Below, piece by piece: positions 47,350 to 60,300 of a DNA stretch of 64,000 bases (position 1 is its first letter; every line of letters begins with the position of its first letter). The stretch covers positions 22,206,001 to 22,270,000 of the forward strand of contig OX327697.1 in assembly GCA_946807835.1 (NCBI GenBank), given 5' to 3'. The stretch comes from Ailanthus altissimus (Eukaryota; Streptophyta; Magnoliopsida; Sapindales; Simaroubaceae). Below the pieces are notes generated by a model. It ran no database searches. It had not been told where the DNA came from and was given only the letters and a program-made list of their open reading frames with translations. Both the position numbers and the translations under genes were made by a program.

Positions 47350-50107
47350 ATGGAATTTTTATGCTTCTTGTCTGTTTTGCTGGTTGGGATTTTGTCAAAA
47401 CCTCAGTTTGTGATTGCTCAGTTAAATGATGAAGCTACATTGCTGGCCATCAACAGAGAGTTTGGTGTGCCTGGTTGGGGTGGCAACAACACAGACTACT
47501 GCAATTGGAATGGTGTTCATTGCGACTTGAACCATTCGTTTGTGGTAAAGCTTGATCTTTCTCGGCTTCAGCTTCGAGGTAACGTGACTCTAATCTCTGA
47601 GCTTAAAGCATTGAAGAGGCTTGATCTTTCTAGTAATAACTTTTATGGAACCATTCCTTCAGCTTTTGGGAACTTATCTGAGCTTGAATTTCTTGATTTG
47701 TCATTGAATAAGTTTGGAGGTTCCATCCCTAGAAAATTGGGTAGTCTAAAAAATCTTAGATATTTGAATCTCTCCAATAATATACTAGTAGGAGAGATAC
47801 CTGATGAGCTTAAGAGTCTAGAAAAGTTGGAGGATTTGCAAGTTTCTAGCAATAAGTTGAATGGTTCTATTCCGCATTGGGTTGGGAACTTGACCAATTT
47901 GAGAGTCTTTACAGCCTATGAAAATCAATTGGGTGGTCAAATTCCTGATAATCTAGGTTTGGTTTCTGAACTCGAATTGTTGAACCTTCATTCCAACCAG
48001 CTTGAGGGGCCAATTCCAAAGAGCATTTTTACTTCAGGGAAGCTTGGGTTTTTGGTGCTTACTCAGAACAGACTTACTGGCAATATTCCTGAATTAATTG
48101 GCTATTGCAAAGGCCTTTCTAGTATCCGGATTGGAAACAATGATCTTGTAGGAGTTATCCCCAAGGCTATTGGAAATGTTAGTGGCCTAACATACTTTGA
48201 AGCAAACAATAACAATCTCTCAGGTGAGATTGTGTCAGAGTTTGCTCAGTGTTCCAATCTCACCCTCCTAAATTTAGCTTTGAATGGGTTTACTGGTGTA
48301 ATTCCTCCAGAGCTGGGACAACTGATGAATCTGCAAGAGCTGATTCTTTCTGGCAACAGCTTGTACGGTGACATTCCAAAATCTATTCTTGCATGCAAGA
48401 ATCTTAACAAGCTCGATTTAAGTAATAACAGGCTCAATGGAACTATTCCAAATGCAATCTGTGACATGTCAAGATTGCAATACTTGCTATTGGGTCAGAA
48501 TTCAGTAAAAGGGGAGATACCTCACGAGATTGGAAATTGTATGAAACTGCTTGAATTGCAAATGGGTAATAATTATTTGACAGGAAGTATCCCTCCTGAG
48601 ATTGGTCACATCAGGAATTTGCAGATAGCCTTGAATCTGAGCTTCAATCACCTCCATGGACCACTGCCACCTGAATTGGGGAAGCTTGACAAGTTGGTTT
48701 CTTTGGATGTCTCTAATAATCAGTTATCCGGTACAATTCCACCTGCACTTAAAGGCATGCTGAGTTTGATAGAGGTCAATTTCTCTAATAATCTGCTTAC
48801 TGGGCCTGTTCCCAACTTTGTACCATTCCAGAAGAGCCCCAATTCAAGTTTTTTTGGTAATAAAGGGCTCTGTGGAGAGCCATTGAGCTTTCCATGTGGA
48901 AATTATAATGGTTCTGACAGTAAAAACTACCACCACCGAGTTTCCTATAGGATCATTCTAGCTGTTATTGGTTCTGGTTTGGCAGTTTTTATATCTGTAA
49001 CAGTGGTTGTTCTGTTGTTTATGATGAGAGAAAGACAGGAGAAAGCATCCAAAAGTGATGGGATTGCTGATGATGAAGCAAGTAACAAACCAACAATAGT
49101 AGTAGGGAATGTCTTTGTTGAGAATCTCAGACAGGCGATCGATCTTGATGCTGTTGTTAAAGCAACGATGAAGGATTCAAATAAGCTCTACTGTGGGACC
49201 TTTAGTTCAGTTTATAAGGCAATTATGCCTTCTGGGTTGATTCTGTCAGTGAAAAGACTAAAATCCATGGACAGAACTATAATTCATCACCAGAATAAGA
49301 TGATTAGAGAGCTAGAAAGGCTGAGCAAGCTTTGTCATGATAATTTAGTGCGACCAATTGGATACGTTATTTATGAAGATGTTGCTCTTCTGCTTCATAA
49401 TTACTTGCCAAATGGGACGCTGGCACAGCTTCTTCATGAGACTACAAAGCAATCCGATTATCGACCTGACTGGCCTACAAGACTATCCATTGCCATTGGA
49501 GTAGCGGAAGGGCTAGCATTCCTTCATCATGTTGCGATTATCCACCTTGACATCTCTTCAGGTAATGTACTTTTGGATGCTGACTTCAAGCCTTTGCTTG
49601 GCGAGATTGAAATATCAAAGCTCTTAGATCCTTCCAAAGGTACCGCAAGTATTAGTGCTGTTGCTGGCTCCTTTGGCTATATTCCCCCAGGTATTAATAT
49701 ACTATACTATACTGTTCACGCTGCCTGTGTCTCTTTATTTGTCTCACTGTTAACCATGTTTATTTTTTTGCTTCCTTCACAGAGTATGCATATACAATGC
49801 AAGTGACAGCACCGGGAAATGTTTATAGTTATGGTGTTGTATTGCTAGAGATCCTAACAACACGACTACCTGTTGAGGAGGACTTTGGTGAAGGTGTAGA
49901 TTTGGTGAAGTGGGTTCACAGTGCTCCCGCAAGAGGGGAAACCCGGAGCAGATATTGGATGCCAGGCTTAGCACAGTTTCTTTTGGTTGGAGGAAGGAAA
50001 TGCTTGCAGCTCTAAAGGTAGCTCTGCTGTGCACGGATAGCACACCGGCCAAACGGCCAAAAATGAAAAAGGTAGTGGAAATGCTTCAAGAAATAAAGCA
50101 AAATTGA
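47350..50107 (+). CDS. LRR receptor-like kinase, PXC3 type, frameshifted
   Basis: Exon 1 is 47350-49690 and exon 2 is 49783-50107. The GT-AG intron (92 bp) joins SFGYIPP to [18 protein letters not shown]. Residues 1-23 are a signal peptide; a Cys-pair cap, [12 protein letters not shown], follows near 52-63. About 17 LRRs run to near residue 500, the membrane segment is at about 533-557 ([20 protein letters not shown]), and the kinase starts near 590. The chain tracks Arabidopsis At2g41820 (PXC3) throughout, and the start and length (888 aa if repaired; 890 in Arabidopsis) agree. Two oddities follow. The catalytic loop reads [11 protein letters not shown] (no HRD Arg) and DFG is replaced by GEIE, as in its relatives, so it is probably a pseudokinase. 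One base is missing at about 49941-49943, which ends the frame early at 50015 and loses the last 54 residues of the kinase. This is a real allele lesion or a base-call error. Confidence 0.93.
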
Positions 50108-52979
50108 AGTACCGTATGGCCTAAATATTATCCAAATTATGAACCCACCAGCTCAAGCAGTGATAAATGGAAGCCACATAGAAAGTATGGAGTCGTGGAC
50201 AAAAAAATCCAACTCACTTTCAGAAACCATCTTCATGGAGATGTGGGGAGTCTATATTTGTTGGTTCAAGCTGGTAAGCATTCTTCAATTATCTGTCTGC
50301 TCATTCTGTGCCAAAACGCTTATTAAAATTAGCAGCTTGTAATTTACTTGAGTTGTAAACAGCATAGGTGGTTGGTTATTTTAAGGATGGTGCTTGAATC
50401 AGAAAGTATTACTCCGAGTTTATGTTGCATATTAGGCAAAAAATATTGTCATGATGAAGTTTCTGATTTGAAAGTTCTGTCAGAAATGCTCATCAACAAC
50501 TAATTACACATTATTTTTGAATGAAATTCTGCTCTTGCACTACAAAAACAAGTTGAGGTCTTTATTTGGAATCATAGACTTCATGCTTCACAAGAAATTT
50601 TGTGTATTGAAATTCTAGCAATTGTTCTTTTTCTGAAATATAACGGGTTCTCTATCCTTGTCTCATGGGAAGCACAAGAGACTAGAGGAAAGAAGCAAGT
50701 TGTTGTTGCAAATGTAATTCTATTTCGCTCCAATTCCTACAGATCATTTGTCGTGGCAGTCTTTTGGGTATTAGACCATTAGTAATTGACTTGCTGCTCT
50801 ACCTTTTGCTTAAGATGGGGAAATTGAGCATTGAATCTTGAATGTTTGCACATCCAACAACTATGCATAGAAAATAACATAATCTGATAAATCAAAATTT
50901 CGAAATACTAGTGCTCAGTGGATGATTACAGCTTTGAGCATGCAGCAGCAGAATCAGTCATTAAGGTTGAAATATGCTATTCACGTTAAGGAACTTATCC
51001 TGGAAATTATTGTGGAGGGATTGAATTCTTTGGTACAGATTTTATCATGGTCCAGAATAGAAGTTGAATGAATCATGTAATAAGAGAATGAGTTCCAAAA
51101 CTATAACCGTACTTGGAAGTGGACTGTAACCTCTCGCTCGGGTCAGCCATTAATGGGGACTGGGGGACGTTGATAACGAGCCTTAGGTCCAACTAACTTC
51201 ATCCAACGGAAACAACTGGATGCTCAAGAGAAGTAATAATGAATATTGAGAGGCAATTTCTTTCTTTTTGTTTTTGGAGGTGATATTTACACCCCACGAT
51301 TGACCCTCTATATATTAAACATTTTAAAATTAGAAATCTGTCCTTAAATCAAAGGTCTGGATTCTGGAAGAGAATAAAATGCGTCTCTGCATTGCACTTT
51401 ATCACTATAACAAGTAACAATCACGCAAGCAAAGCCAACCATGTGGTTGCAAGGACACCCCATGAGGGCCTCGAGATCAGGTTGTTTTTCATGTAATGAA
51501 CAATGACATATATACGTGGATTACAAAACTGTTCCTAAATCCCTAAGAGACTCGTAAAAGAAAAATTCGTATAGTATGCTATGTTGGCAGAGATTGGAAT
51601 CCATCACTACAATTAGGGTGATGTAGACTTGAGGAGTGCTTGTGTCAAATATTTAGAAGATTGTGATGGAGATATATTCTTCATACAAATTGACCATGGA
51701 AAAGCTCGCTCTTAAATTGTCACTAGCTCGCCAACTTTTTTGACCTTCCGGCATTGGTTAGGCGTTAACCCCATTTCATGATCTTCTAATTTCATAAAAA
51801 CCTGTAGTTTTGGTAAATAGTTGTCTAGACTTAATTATTCCAACCCTATTTGTGAAAAGGCATCCCTTCCCTCCAAGTTACTAGAATATTTTACCTGAGT
51901 TTTTTTTTATAAAGAGTTGTCTCGTGCCTTTAGCTATTCTTGACCTATCTATTTGTATTAATTTTAAGTGTAAGTTCCTACATGAAAGTTTTTTTTTTTT
52001 TACCTTTTACTTTTAAAATAGTCTTTCCCACATATTTTAGAAGGGTTTATTTCTATTAGAACTAGTCCTCCCCTTTATTGTAAGAGAGTCGAATGAGATT
52101 GAACAGTTTATCAATGCGCAAAACTAATTTTAAGTCTTATAATTTTATGATTGTTACAATCAAAAGTCAATGTTGTATCCTTATTATTTTGTCTTCAATT
52201 ATTTTTTATTTAAAAAAGTGTAAATATCTTATTATTGAAAAGTTATTTGAGCTTTTCTTATAATTATTGTAATAGTTATTTAAGTACTGTTGCATCTAAT
52301 ACTCAAATATTAACTCAAGGTATTTTTTTATACTTCTTCTTTATCTTGAAAAAAAATGGCACTTTGTATCTCAGAATCGATAATAATCTTTGGGTTAATC
52401 TAACCTCCTTCATTCCCTCAAACTAATAAGGGATAATATAAAAATATTTACATGTTATCCCTCAATTACACCTTTCAGCTTAATCTTAGCCTTAACTCAT
52501 CCTTTCAGACCAACTTTGCAGAGGAACCTTAAGTTTTTGGACATTAGATTCTCATAAATGTTTGCATTAGTCGAGCAGATTTGCAATCAATTCATTTCAT
52601 GGAAAATATTGCAAGATGAACATGACACAACAATGCATCCTCACATGAAAGTTTAAGATTTTATTGGAGTCAAATTTTGATTTGTCTTTATTAAGGAATG
52701 AGGCCAGTTATTTATGGTTTATTTTTGGAGTGATTGACTTTTCGCAAGTAACCTTTCATTGTTTTGACAACAATGTGCTTCCACTAATATTTAAAAAAAT
52801 AGGGGTAATATTGATATCAAATAGGATTTATTTATAAAATAAAATAATTTAAATTTTTTTAATGATGTGTGGGCGCTATTACATAAATAATCTTATATTT
52901 AAATAGTTAGATTATAAAGTTTATATTTATATGATGTGTTTATTATTAACGAGTATTATATAATTATTATATTAATAAT
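50108..52979. other. 3' flank of receptor kinase and intergenic DNA
   Basis: The first few hundred bases are probably 3' UTR. After that no gene, repeat or domain is recognisable. Composition is less AT-rich to about 51800, then strongly AT-rich. Confidence 0.5.
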
Positions 52980-53811
52980 TGTTGGAGAAATGACTTTTCT
53001 TTTTGTAAGATTAGATTTAAGCGAATAATTAAAATAAATTTAATCTTGAACTTTAATTTTTTTGTGCAGCGAAATAATCAAGATATTAAGTAAAAATAAC
53101 AATAATGTAAAACAGATAATAAAGAGTACAACATAATCACTTATATGGTTTGCTCAATTGCCTATGTTCATGGTAAATTTAAGATCTTAATTTTTTTTAT
53201 TTAACTCATTAGAGAATTTACAAGAAAATACAATAAAGAGCACTTGAAAGAATTTAATGTTTAGTGTACTCTTATTCTTACACGAACAATGAATACTCAA
53301 ACAATAGTTACACTCTAGCGCACACAAACACTTAGTATCTACTTAGTTCTTCTCTATCCTAATGCTTGATTTTTAAACTAACAAATTTATAAAGATTTAT
53401 ATAATGGTTATTTTATGTCTACTAATCCTAATTCAAATTAGAATAAGAGTTTACATATTTTTTAAGTTTAAAACTTTTCAAAACTCATAAAATTTGAACC
53501 AAAATGGACTTCTCCGTGTTTGGCATCGCGGCGCTAGGTGGCCAACGCTGATCCAGCGTCGCGGCGCTAGCTGCCAATGCTACGACGCTGTACCTACTGG
53601 TTTCCAGCACTGCGGCTTGGACTACCAGTCCTCATATTTCTCACCTCCTTTCGCATTTGCGAGTCCCGTTTCGCTTTTCTATTCGTGTCCTACGCGTCTT
53701 AAATTGTTTTCGTGCATGCCCCACGTCTTTTAGACTTCTTTTGACTTTCATATTTGATATTTTTTATAATTCTTACCTAAACAAAATTATTAAATCACAA
53801 AAACTCTAATA
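52980..53811 (-). mobile_element. Solo LTR, 832-bp family, copy 2
   Basis: It has the same length (832) and start (TGTTGGAG) as 2821-3652, ends CTCTAATA, and has target duplication ATAAT at 52975-52979 and 53812-53816 (AT-only, so modest support). A minus-strand TATA-like TATATAAATC at about 53395 lies downstream of a GC-rich block (53520-53640) that holds repeated GTCGCGGCGCTAG / GCATCGCGGCGCTAG. Confidence 0.7.
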
Positions 53812-56800
53812 ATAATAATTTTAAAAAATTAATAATTACCCAATGTAACATATATTGTGTTTATTATTAATTGATGTTGTATAATTATAATATTAAAAAA
53901 TATTAAAAAATTAATAATTACTTAATAATTAATAATACATTATTGAAGTTATAAATTTTGTATAATACTTTTTAAATATAACACTATTGTTACATAAATA
54001 GTGGTGGAAATGTTATTACTGCCTTTTTTCTCTCTTTATTAATATCAATATTTTTGGTCAAAAAAATTTACTAAATCAATTCAAAATAGAACTTTAGTGG
54101 CGTGAGCCAGATGCATTGGCTAATTAAGGGCCAGTTTAAGGCTAATAATTGCCGCAACCTCCCTCCACGCTTGGGAAGATGTAATTATGCCAACATTAAG
54201 ACTAGAGAAAAGGGAGGCGAGCTTCCTCCAAGGTACTAGCTTGTAGGGGAGGGTTAAAAAAATGGAACCGAATAGCTTGCATTGGCTAATAGGTTGATTC
54301 GAGCTTAGTTTTTTATTAGTTCTATTTATTTAAAATCAATTAATTGATTTAGTTTTAAATCAGGTTAATTTAAAAAAAATTATAAACTAAATAAGGGCAT
54401 ACTAAAATTAATTTTTGATTAAATGTGAACATTTTAAATAATATCTCAAATTTTTTTTTTCTCATCTATTTAAAATTAATATGGTAATTTGGCTTGACTA
54501 GTCGAATTTGGATTGGGTTCAATATTAACAATTTAAAAAATATATCACACAAATATGACCCATTATTAAATAAATTAAAACCTTCAACCTAAACACACTT
54601 CCTTTAATAATGGATAATTAAAATTACTTGTTTATTAAAAAGGTCCTATTTAAATTGATAGATTAGTCAAATTTGTTGATCTGTTTATGACCAACTAACT
54701 TCGTCCAGTTATTTATTAAATTTCAAACAATGAAACAAATTTAAAATATTATTTTTCTAATTGTCCTTAATTTTGTCACAATATTACAATTTTATTCTAA
54801 TGTGAAATAAGCTGACAGGTCAAGGACTCCAACTCAAACACTATTCAATTATTAATCGGGTTGGAAAATTATAATTCTAACTTGTATTTTTTTGTCTCGA
54901 ATTCATAGATCGAGCAAAAAATTGTTAGCTATAGTCTAAAACATCAAAACCCTATTATTATTATTGTTTTTTTTTAGTTTATAAATTAAATTTTGAGCCT
55001 TACAAAAATAAAGACGTCCATTTTTTTTTTGGGACAATTTTATAAGTAAGTGTTTAGTCTTAAAAATTAGTAAACCCATTTTAATAAATGGACCATCATA
55101 GTATTTTAGTCTTAAATTAAATATCATAACCAAGATAGTATTTCTATCTAATTTTTTTTTTGGTAATAACAGCACCTCATTTATTAATATACACCCATTA
55201 AAATTTTATTAGATTACAATTATACCCTCATAATTTCTAATATCTCTATCAATATTAATATATTGCAAAATGAATCCCAACATCATTAATATACTATAGA
55301 TTAATTTTTATAATATATAATTTTATTTTCCACACAAAATTATTATTATTTTTATCATATATAGGTTTTCATGAACTAATTTTTTAATTAAAAAAAATGA
55401 CAATTTGATATAAAATTTATCTTTTCCCTTTTAGATTATTTTCATGTATATATTCTTCTTTCATCATTTTTAAACAAAAAAATTATATATATATTTTAAA
55501 AAGTATATTTCAATTCAAGAAACACTTCAAGATACATAAAAAAATTTTAAAGTTTATGTAAAAGAATTTCCTAAAATAACATAAATAATTAACAAAATAA
55601 TATTTGATTATTTCATATAAGGTTAAAACCTTGATTTAGAAAATATTTAAAAGATGTGTTATTACTTAAAATATGAAGAAATATATCACAGCTTTTTCAC
55701 AATAAATTTAGAAATATATTAATTTCGGATAAAAACCCGTTTTTAATCCTGTCTCTCTCAAACCTTTCTACAATCTAATTTTTTTTAAACAAAATATACA
55801 CATAAATATCTTATAATCAAACTTGGTTTTCTTTTGAAGTGAATCACCCCTACTCGATGCTTTTTTTTTTTGAAACAATTTGCAGCGATTTCACGTATTT
55901 ATTTTCAAAGTTGAAGTTTCGGTCATTTTTAAGTTGTAAAGAAGCTTGAGTATTTTCTGTAACAGAGGAGTTGCCACTCACTTGGGTTGATGTGAAAGCA
56001 AGTGATGTTGTTTCATACATTCACATTCATCAAACTTGGAGATGACAGTAGCATTGAATGTGGATTATTGACGGTTTGATCACCGAACGAATAGCCATGA
56101 GGTGTTAAATGGGTCGGGCCATTTGAATATGTGATGGGCTTGATCTGCTTTTTGTACAAGCTCAGAGAATTTGTCTATTGATATGTTTGGGTTGAGCCTA
56201 ATTTTAAGGCCCACAAGTTCGACGAATAGTAGTCTGCAAAAAAATCGAGTCTAAATTTTAAACCCATTAAATTTGATAATTAAAAATATTTTAATATAAT
56301 AATAAATGTGCTGATATTTTCCCAATAAAATATGTAAAGCCCCTATTTTTGTGATTTTATATAATTATTATCTAATCCTTGAGTGGCAAGGACTAAAAAA
56401 AGGATAAATTATTGTTATTAAATAATTATTTATATTAATTTTGTGAAATTTTTAAAAACTAGATTATAAGATGATATACTTGAAAAATAGATGTGCGAAA
56501 ATAAATAGAATACAAAGTGGTATTGAGGACTTAATCGATGATTTTGAAAAATTATAAATAAGACAAACTCAGTCAATGAGTTAAATTTATCCTTATAATA
56601 TATGTAATTAGAATTAGAGCATTATAAATAATTGATAGTTTAATAAGTTCCAACCTAATTATGATGTAATAAAATTACAATGATACAATTTCACTATTTT
56701 CTTACCCTATGAAAAATTATATATTTTATTTAATTAATAAAAAATAAACACTTTTTTTAATTCTAATGATTTAATTATTTTTTATTCAATCATCATAATA

Positions 56801-57128
56801 TTAATAAAAATAAATAATTGAAGAAATTTTAATTTTTTTTGTTCTACAATACTAAAATAATTCCAATGAATTTTATAGTTGACTCGAAAAAAGCTTGTCT
56901 AAGCTTAACCCAAAGTCTTTTAAAAAATGAAAAAGCTTAACCCATAGAGCCCGGCCCAAGACATAGACTAGGACATAAAGTTGATGGATTTCGGCCTGGC
57001 ATGATCGGCAAGCCGGCCTGATCTTAGATTAATTAGGCTCAGCGGGCCTGACATGCCCATTTGACATCCCCACCATGGCGAGTAGTTGGGGTGTTTTAAT
57101 TAAATGTAAAAGGGGTTTTATGAGAAAA
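53812..57128. other. AT-rich intergenic DNA
   Basis: No gene is recognised. Decayed repeat-like stretches with ATGACCCATTATTAAAT-type sequence (54480-54700) resemble those at about 36600-36850 and may be remains of one family. A GC-richer block at 56900-57070 (AGCCCGGCCCAAGACATAG, CGGCAAGCCGGCCTGATC) has no reading frame I can name. Confidence 0.45.
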
Positions 57129-57129
57129 A

Positions 57130-57328
57130 CAAATTGGGCTGAAACTACTGAACTAATAGGCTAAGATTCGATGGGGGCGGTATTGTTTTAATGGGCTAAG
57201 ACGCGATTTATTCGGTAACTCTGAATCCGGTCGGGTTCCCTGACCGAATTATTGTAATTTATTTGTTCTCGATCTCTCCCTGATTCTTTAAGAGTGGAGA
57301 TTGGAGATGCTGTAAGAGTATCAATCCA
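57130..57328 (+). promoter_or_regulatory. Promoter region of MIP2 with two TGGGCT elements
   Basis: TTGGGCTGAA (57134) and ATGGGCTAAG (57191) carry the site II (TGGGCY) motif common upstream of plant housekeeping genes. No clear TATA box precedes the start codon at 57329, as is usual for such promoters. Confidence 0.5.
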
Positions 57329-60300
57329 ATGGAGGAAACCGTACGTGAAGTCCTTTACGAGAGACGCCATCACACTTCTAGGCCGTACGCTTCGAATTAT
57401 CCTCCTCAATCGAGCCGACAGGTCGGTCGGTTCAGCTTAGCTAGATCTCTATCTCACTATCAAATGTTACCAATTTCTTGTTTTTCCGTCATTGAATTTT
57501 ATTATTCTATTTTTCAGTTGATTTGAGTGATTAATTTGCTCAGTTTGTTTTATTAAATTCAGGTAAATGAAGGTGGTAAAGGCAGCATTTTCTCACTTCT
57601 TACGGTGCCAGGTACTTTGGAATCTTCATATATATATATATATATATATTTGTTTTAAATTCTTGTATGTTTAGCGGCTTAATTAAAAGTTTTGAATTAA
57701 TGAAAATTCTAAATACTTAATCAATGCATTTTTAGTGTTTCTTAATCACTCGCATATTCATAATTAATTATTGATTGTGTTACGATACTTTTCCTTCTGA
57801 ACTCAGTTCAGTTTCCAAAGTTGCTACCTTTTTTACTTTGATATCAACTTGAAAATTAGAGTAACTATAGCTTTTGCAGTTTCTCCTTTTTGTTTCTGTA
57901 ACTGATGCTCAAGTTTTTGTGGCCCTTTCTGTTTTCTTAACTTTTATCATTTTCAGCCTCTTTGACTATGTTGTTATTAATTAGTAATATTTGTTGTCTT
58001 TTAGGGTAAAACTTATTGTATTAATGTAATTGTGTTGCAGATATATTTTCATTTTTCATTTTATGTTATTATAAAGCTACATATGCCATCACTTGTATGA
58101 GCGAGATTAGATTTGTAGAATCTGCCTTTACTTGTGGTAATATATAATACCATGGTCGGTTTAGAAGAAAAGCATGTACAAAGTAATGTAATCATTTTTA
58201 CATTGTTAATTCTTTTTTTTTTTTTAAGTTTCGAATATAGGGAGAAGCCTAGTGTTTGTGTTTCTAAATACTGTAAGCAATTGGTCATTTTCTTCATTTG
58301 TCTGTTGTAGCTTTAGAAGGCGGTATCGGTGTTCATGCTCTTTTGAAATGTTTGGTTGCAATGATTTATTCATTATGCACCTTCATCTTTTCTTCCCCTA
58401 TGAAGGTGTAACCAGACTTAAAGAAAAATGGAGTGAATATAGGCAACTGAGGAGAAATAAGAAACATCTATCCTTGTTTGTCTCCTCAAGAGGTGAACGC
58501 GTGGCGGTGGCCGTCGGATATCAGATTACGATTTTGCGGAAGGATGATGACTACCGGGAACCATGTGGCGTTTTTATCGGTAAGATTTACTTGGTTAATG
58601 ATGAAAGCATCTTCCTGCATATAGCTTGGAAATAATGAAGCCAGCATTTGTATTTTGTAAGTTCAACTGAATGTAGGAATTGTTTTTATAAAATTTAGAT
58701 TGATTTTCAACAAAAACTGAGCTGTTAGTTCTATTCCTTTTCTTTCTGGTTTGCTTTAAGTTTTCTCCTTAAAATTTATATTTTGAAGATTTTCTCAATG
58801 TGTTAATTTGTTGTAGCTGACCTTTTCGCACAACTTTTATCTGAATGAAGAGATTATGTAGAATTTCTAGAATGCTTTTTGACATCATTTTCAATATTAT
58901 CTGGTGATAGATCCTTTTGTTTCTGGTAATGTCTGATATTGTTGATGCTGTATTATATATTAACATACTACATCAAGAAACTAGTCACTCAGGATGACTA
59001 TATGGGAAATTTTTTTACAAGATTGTAGCACCCTAAAAGAAAATGTTCAATTTATCAGAAAATTACAAATTGGATAAGATGGATGACCAATGTTTGGAGG
59101 ATGAACTGTGAAATGAATTAATTGTTTGGGCAAATAGATAAGTTTATTGAAACTTCTACAAGTTTCATGAGTTTTTTTTGCACATTCTTTTGTTTATTGG
59201 AAACATGTTTCCTTTATCAGGTAGCAGACTTGGTACATGTATTTATGGAGCGTGGTCAGAATCTCATGATGTACTTGGAATTGTTGATGACACTGATACG
59301 ATCTATTTTATTAAAGCAAATGGTGAAGAGATAACAAAATTCACAAATAAGCATTTGAAAGGGACTTTACCAATAATAGGCCTGATTGCACAAGATGAAT
59401 CTGATGTACATAGATCTTGCTTGTAAGTTTTTGGGTTCCTATGGTTTTTCTTAATCTTAATATTTCTTTATTTCATTTCTTTTTTGAGTGCTTTGAAGCT
59501 ATATCATCAACCTGTCTGATCAATTTATGGAACCTGTATTCAGGTGTAGCTTCACTGTTCTTACATCAGATGGATTTCTGCATCCCATTGAGATCAGCAA
59601 GGAGCCGAGTGCCTCTATTTCCTCCACATTCACTTCAAGCAGTGGATTCACTTTGAGGAGGCAGTTTCCTCAGGATGTTTTTTGCATTGACTATCACCCT
59701 GAACTTTCTTTTCTGGTTGTTATCTGTAATGCTGTCACTACATCACTAACCTCTAGTGCGAGTAGTGGTATGGTTACATATCTTCTATTTCCTTGTGGCC
59801 TTTGATTAAAACTTTCGATTAAACAGGCCTTGGAAACTTGGTTTGCAACTGATAATTGGTTCTGTATGGAAAGAATCAAAATGACTAGATGGTCTTTTGT
59901 GATTACTTTTTCCCCATTTTAATGGTAGATGTGTCCCTTTAAAAGTTGCGCAGAAGTCTTTACATTGTTTATCAGTTAAATTTCACTGTATCACCTCGTC
60001 ATTCCAAATGATTTGGTGGGTTCTAAGCTTAAGGACTATAATGTGCATGATCTATATGAACAAATGAACTTTTTTGTTTTAAGGGTGGGACCTAGTTCTA
60101 CTATTCCTAACTTTCAAATCTTGATAGAATTGTATTATTATGGTTGCTTTCAGGAAATGAAAAGGGGGCTCTTAACATGCTATTAGATTGATTAACATCT
60201 TTATTTCAGTTATTTTTTTAACTTAATAATTTGTTTTTCTTTCAGGGTCCTGTTGTATTTCTCTTTGGCGTAGGTGTCAAAATTTAGAACTGGAACAGTT

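Noticed and set aside
47643..48467. Antisense frames inside the receptor kinase
   Set aside because: LRR codon regularity gives long antisense frames by chance; no homology.
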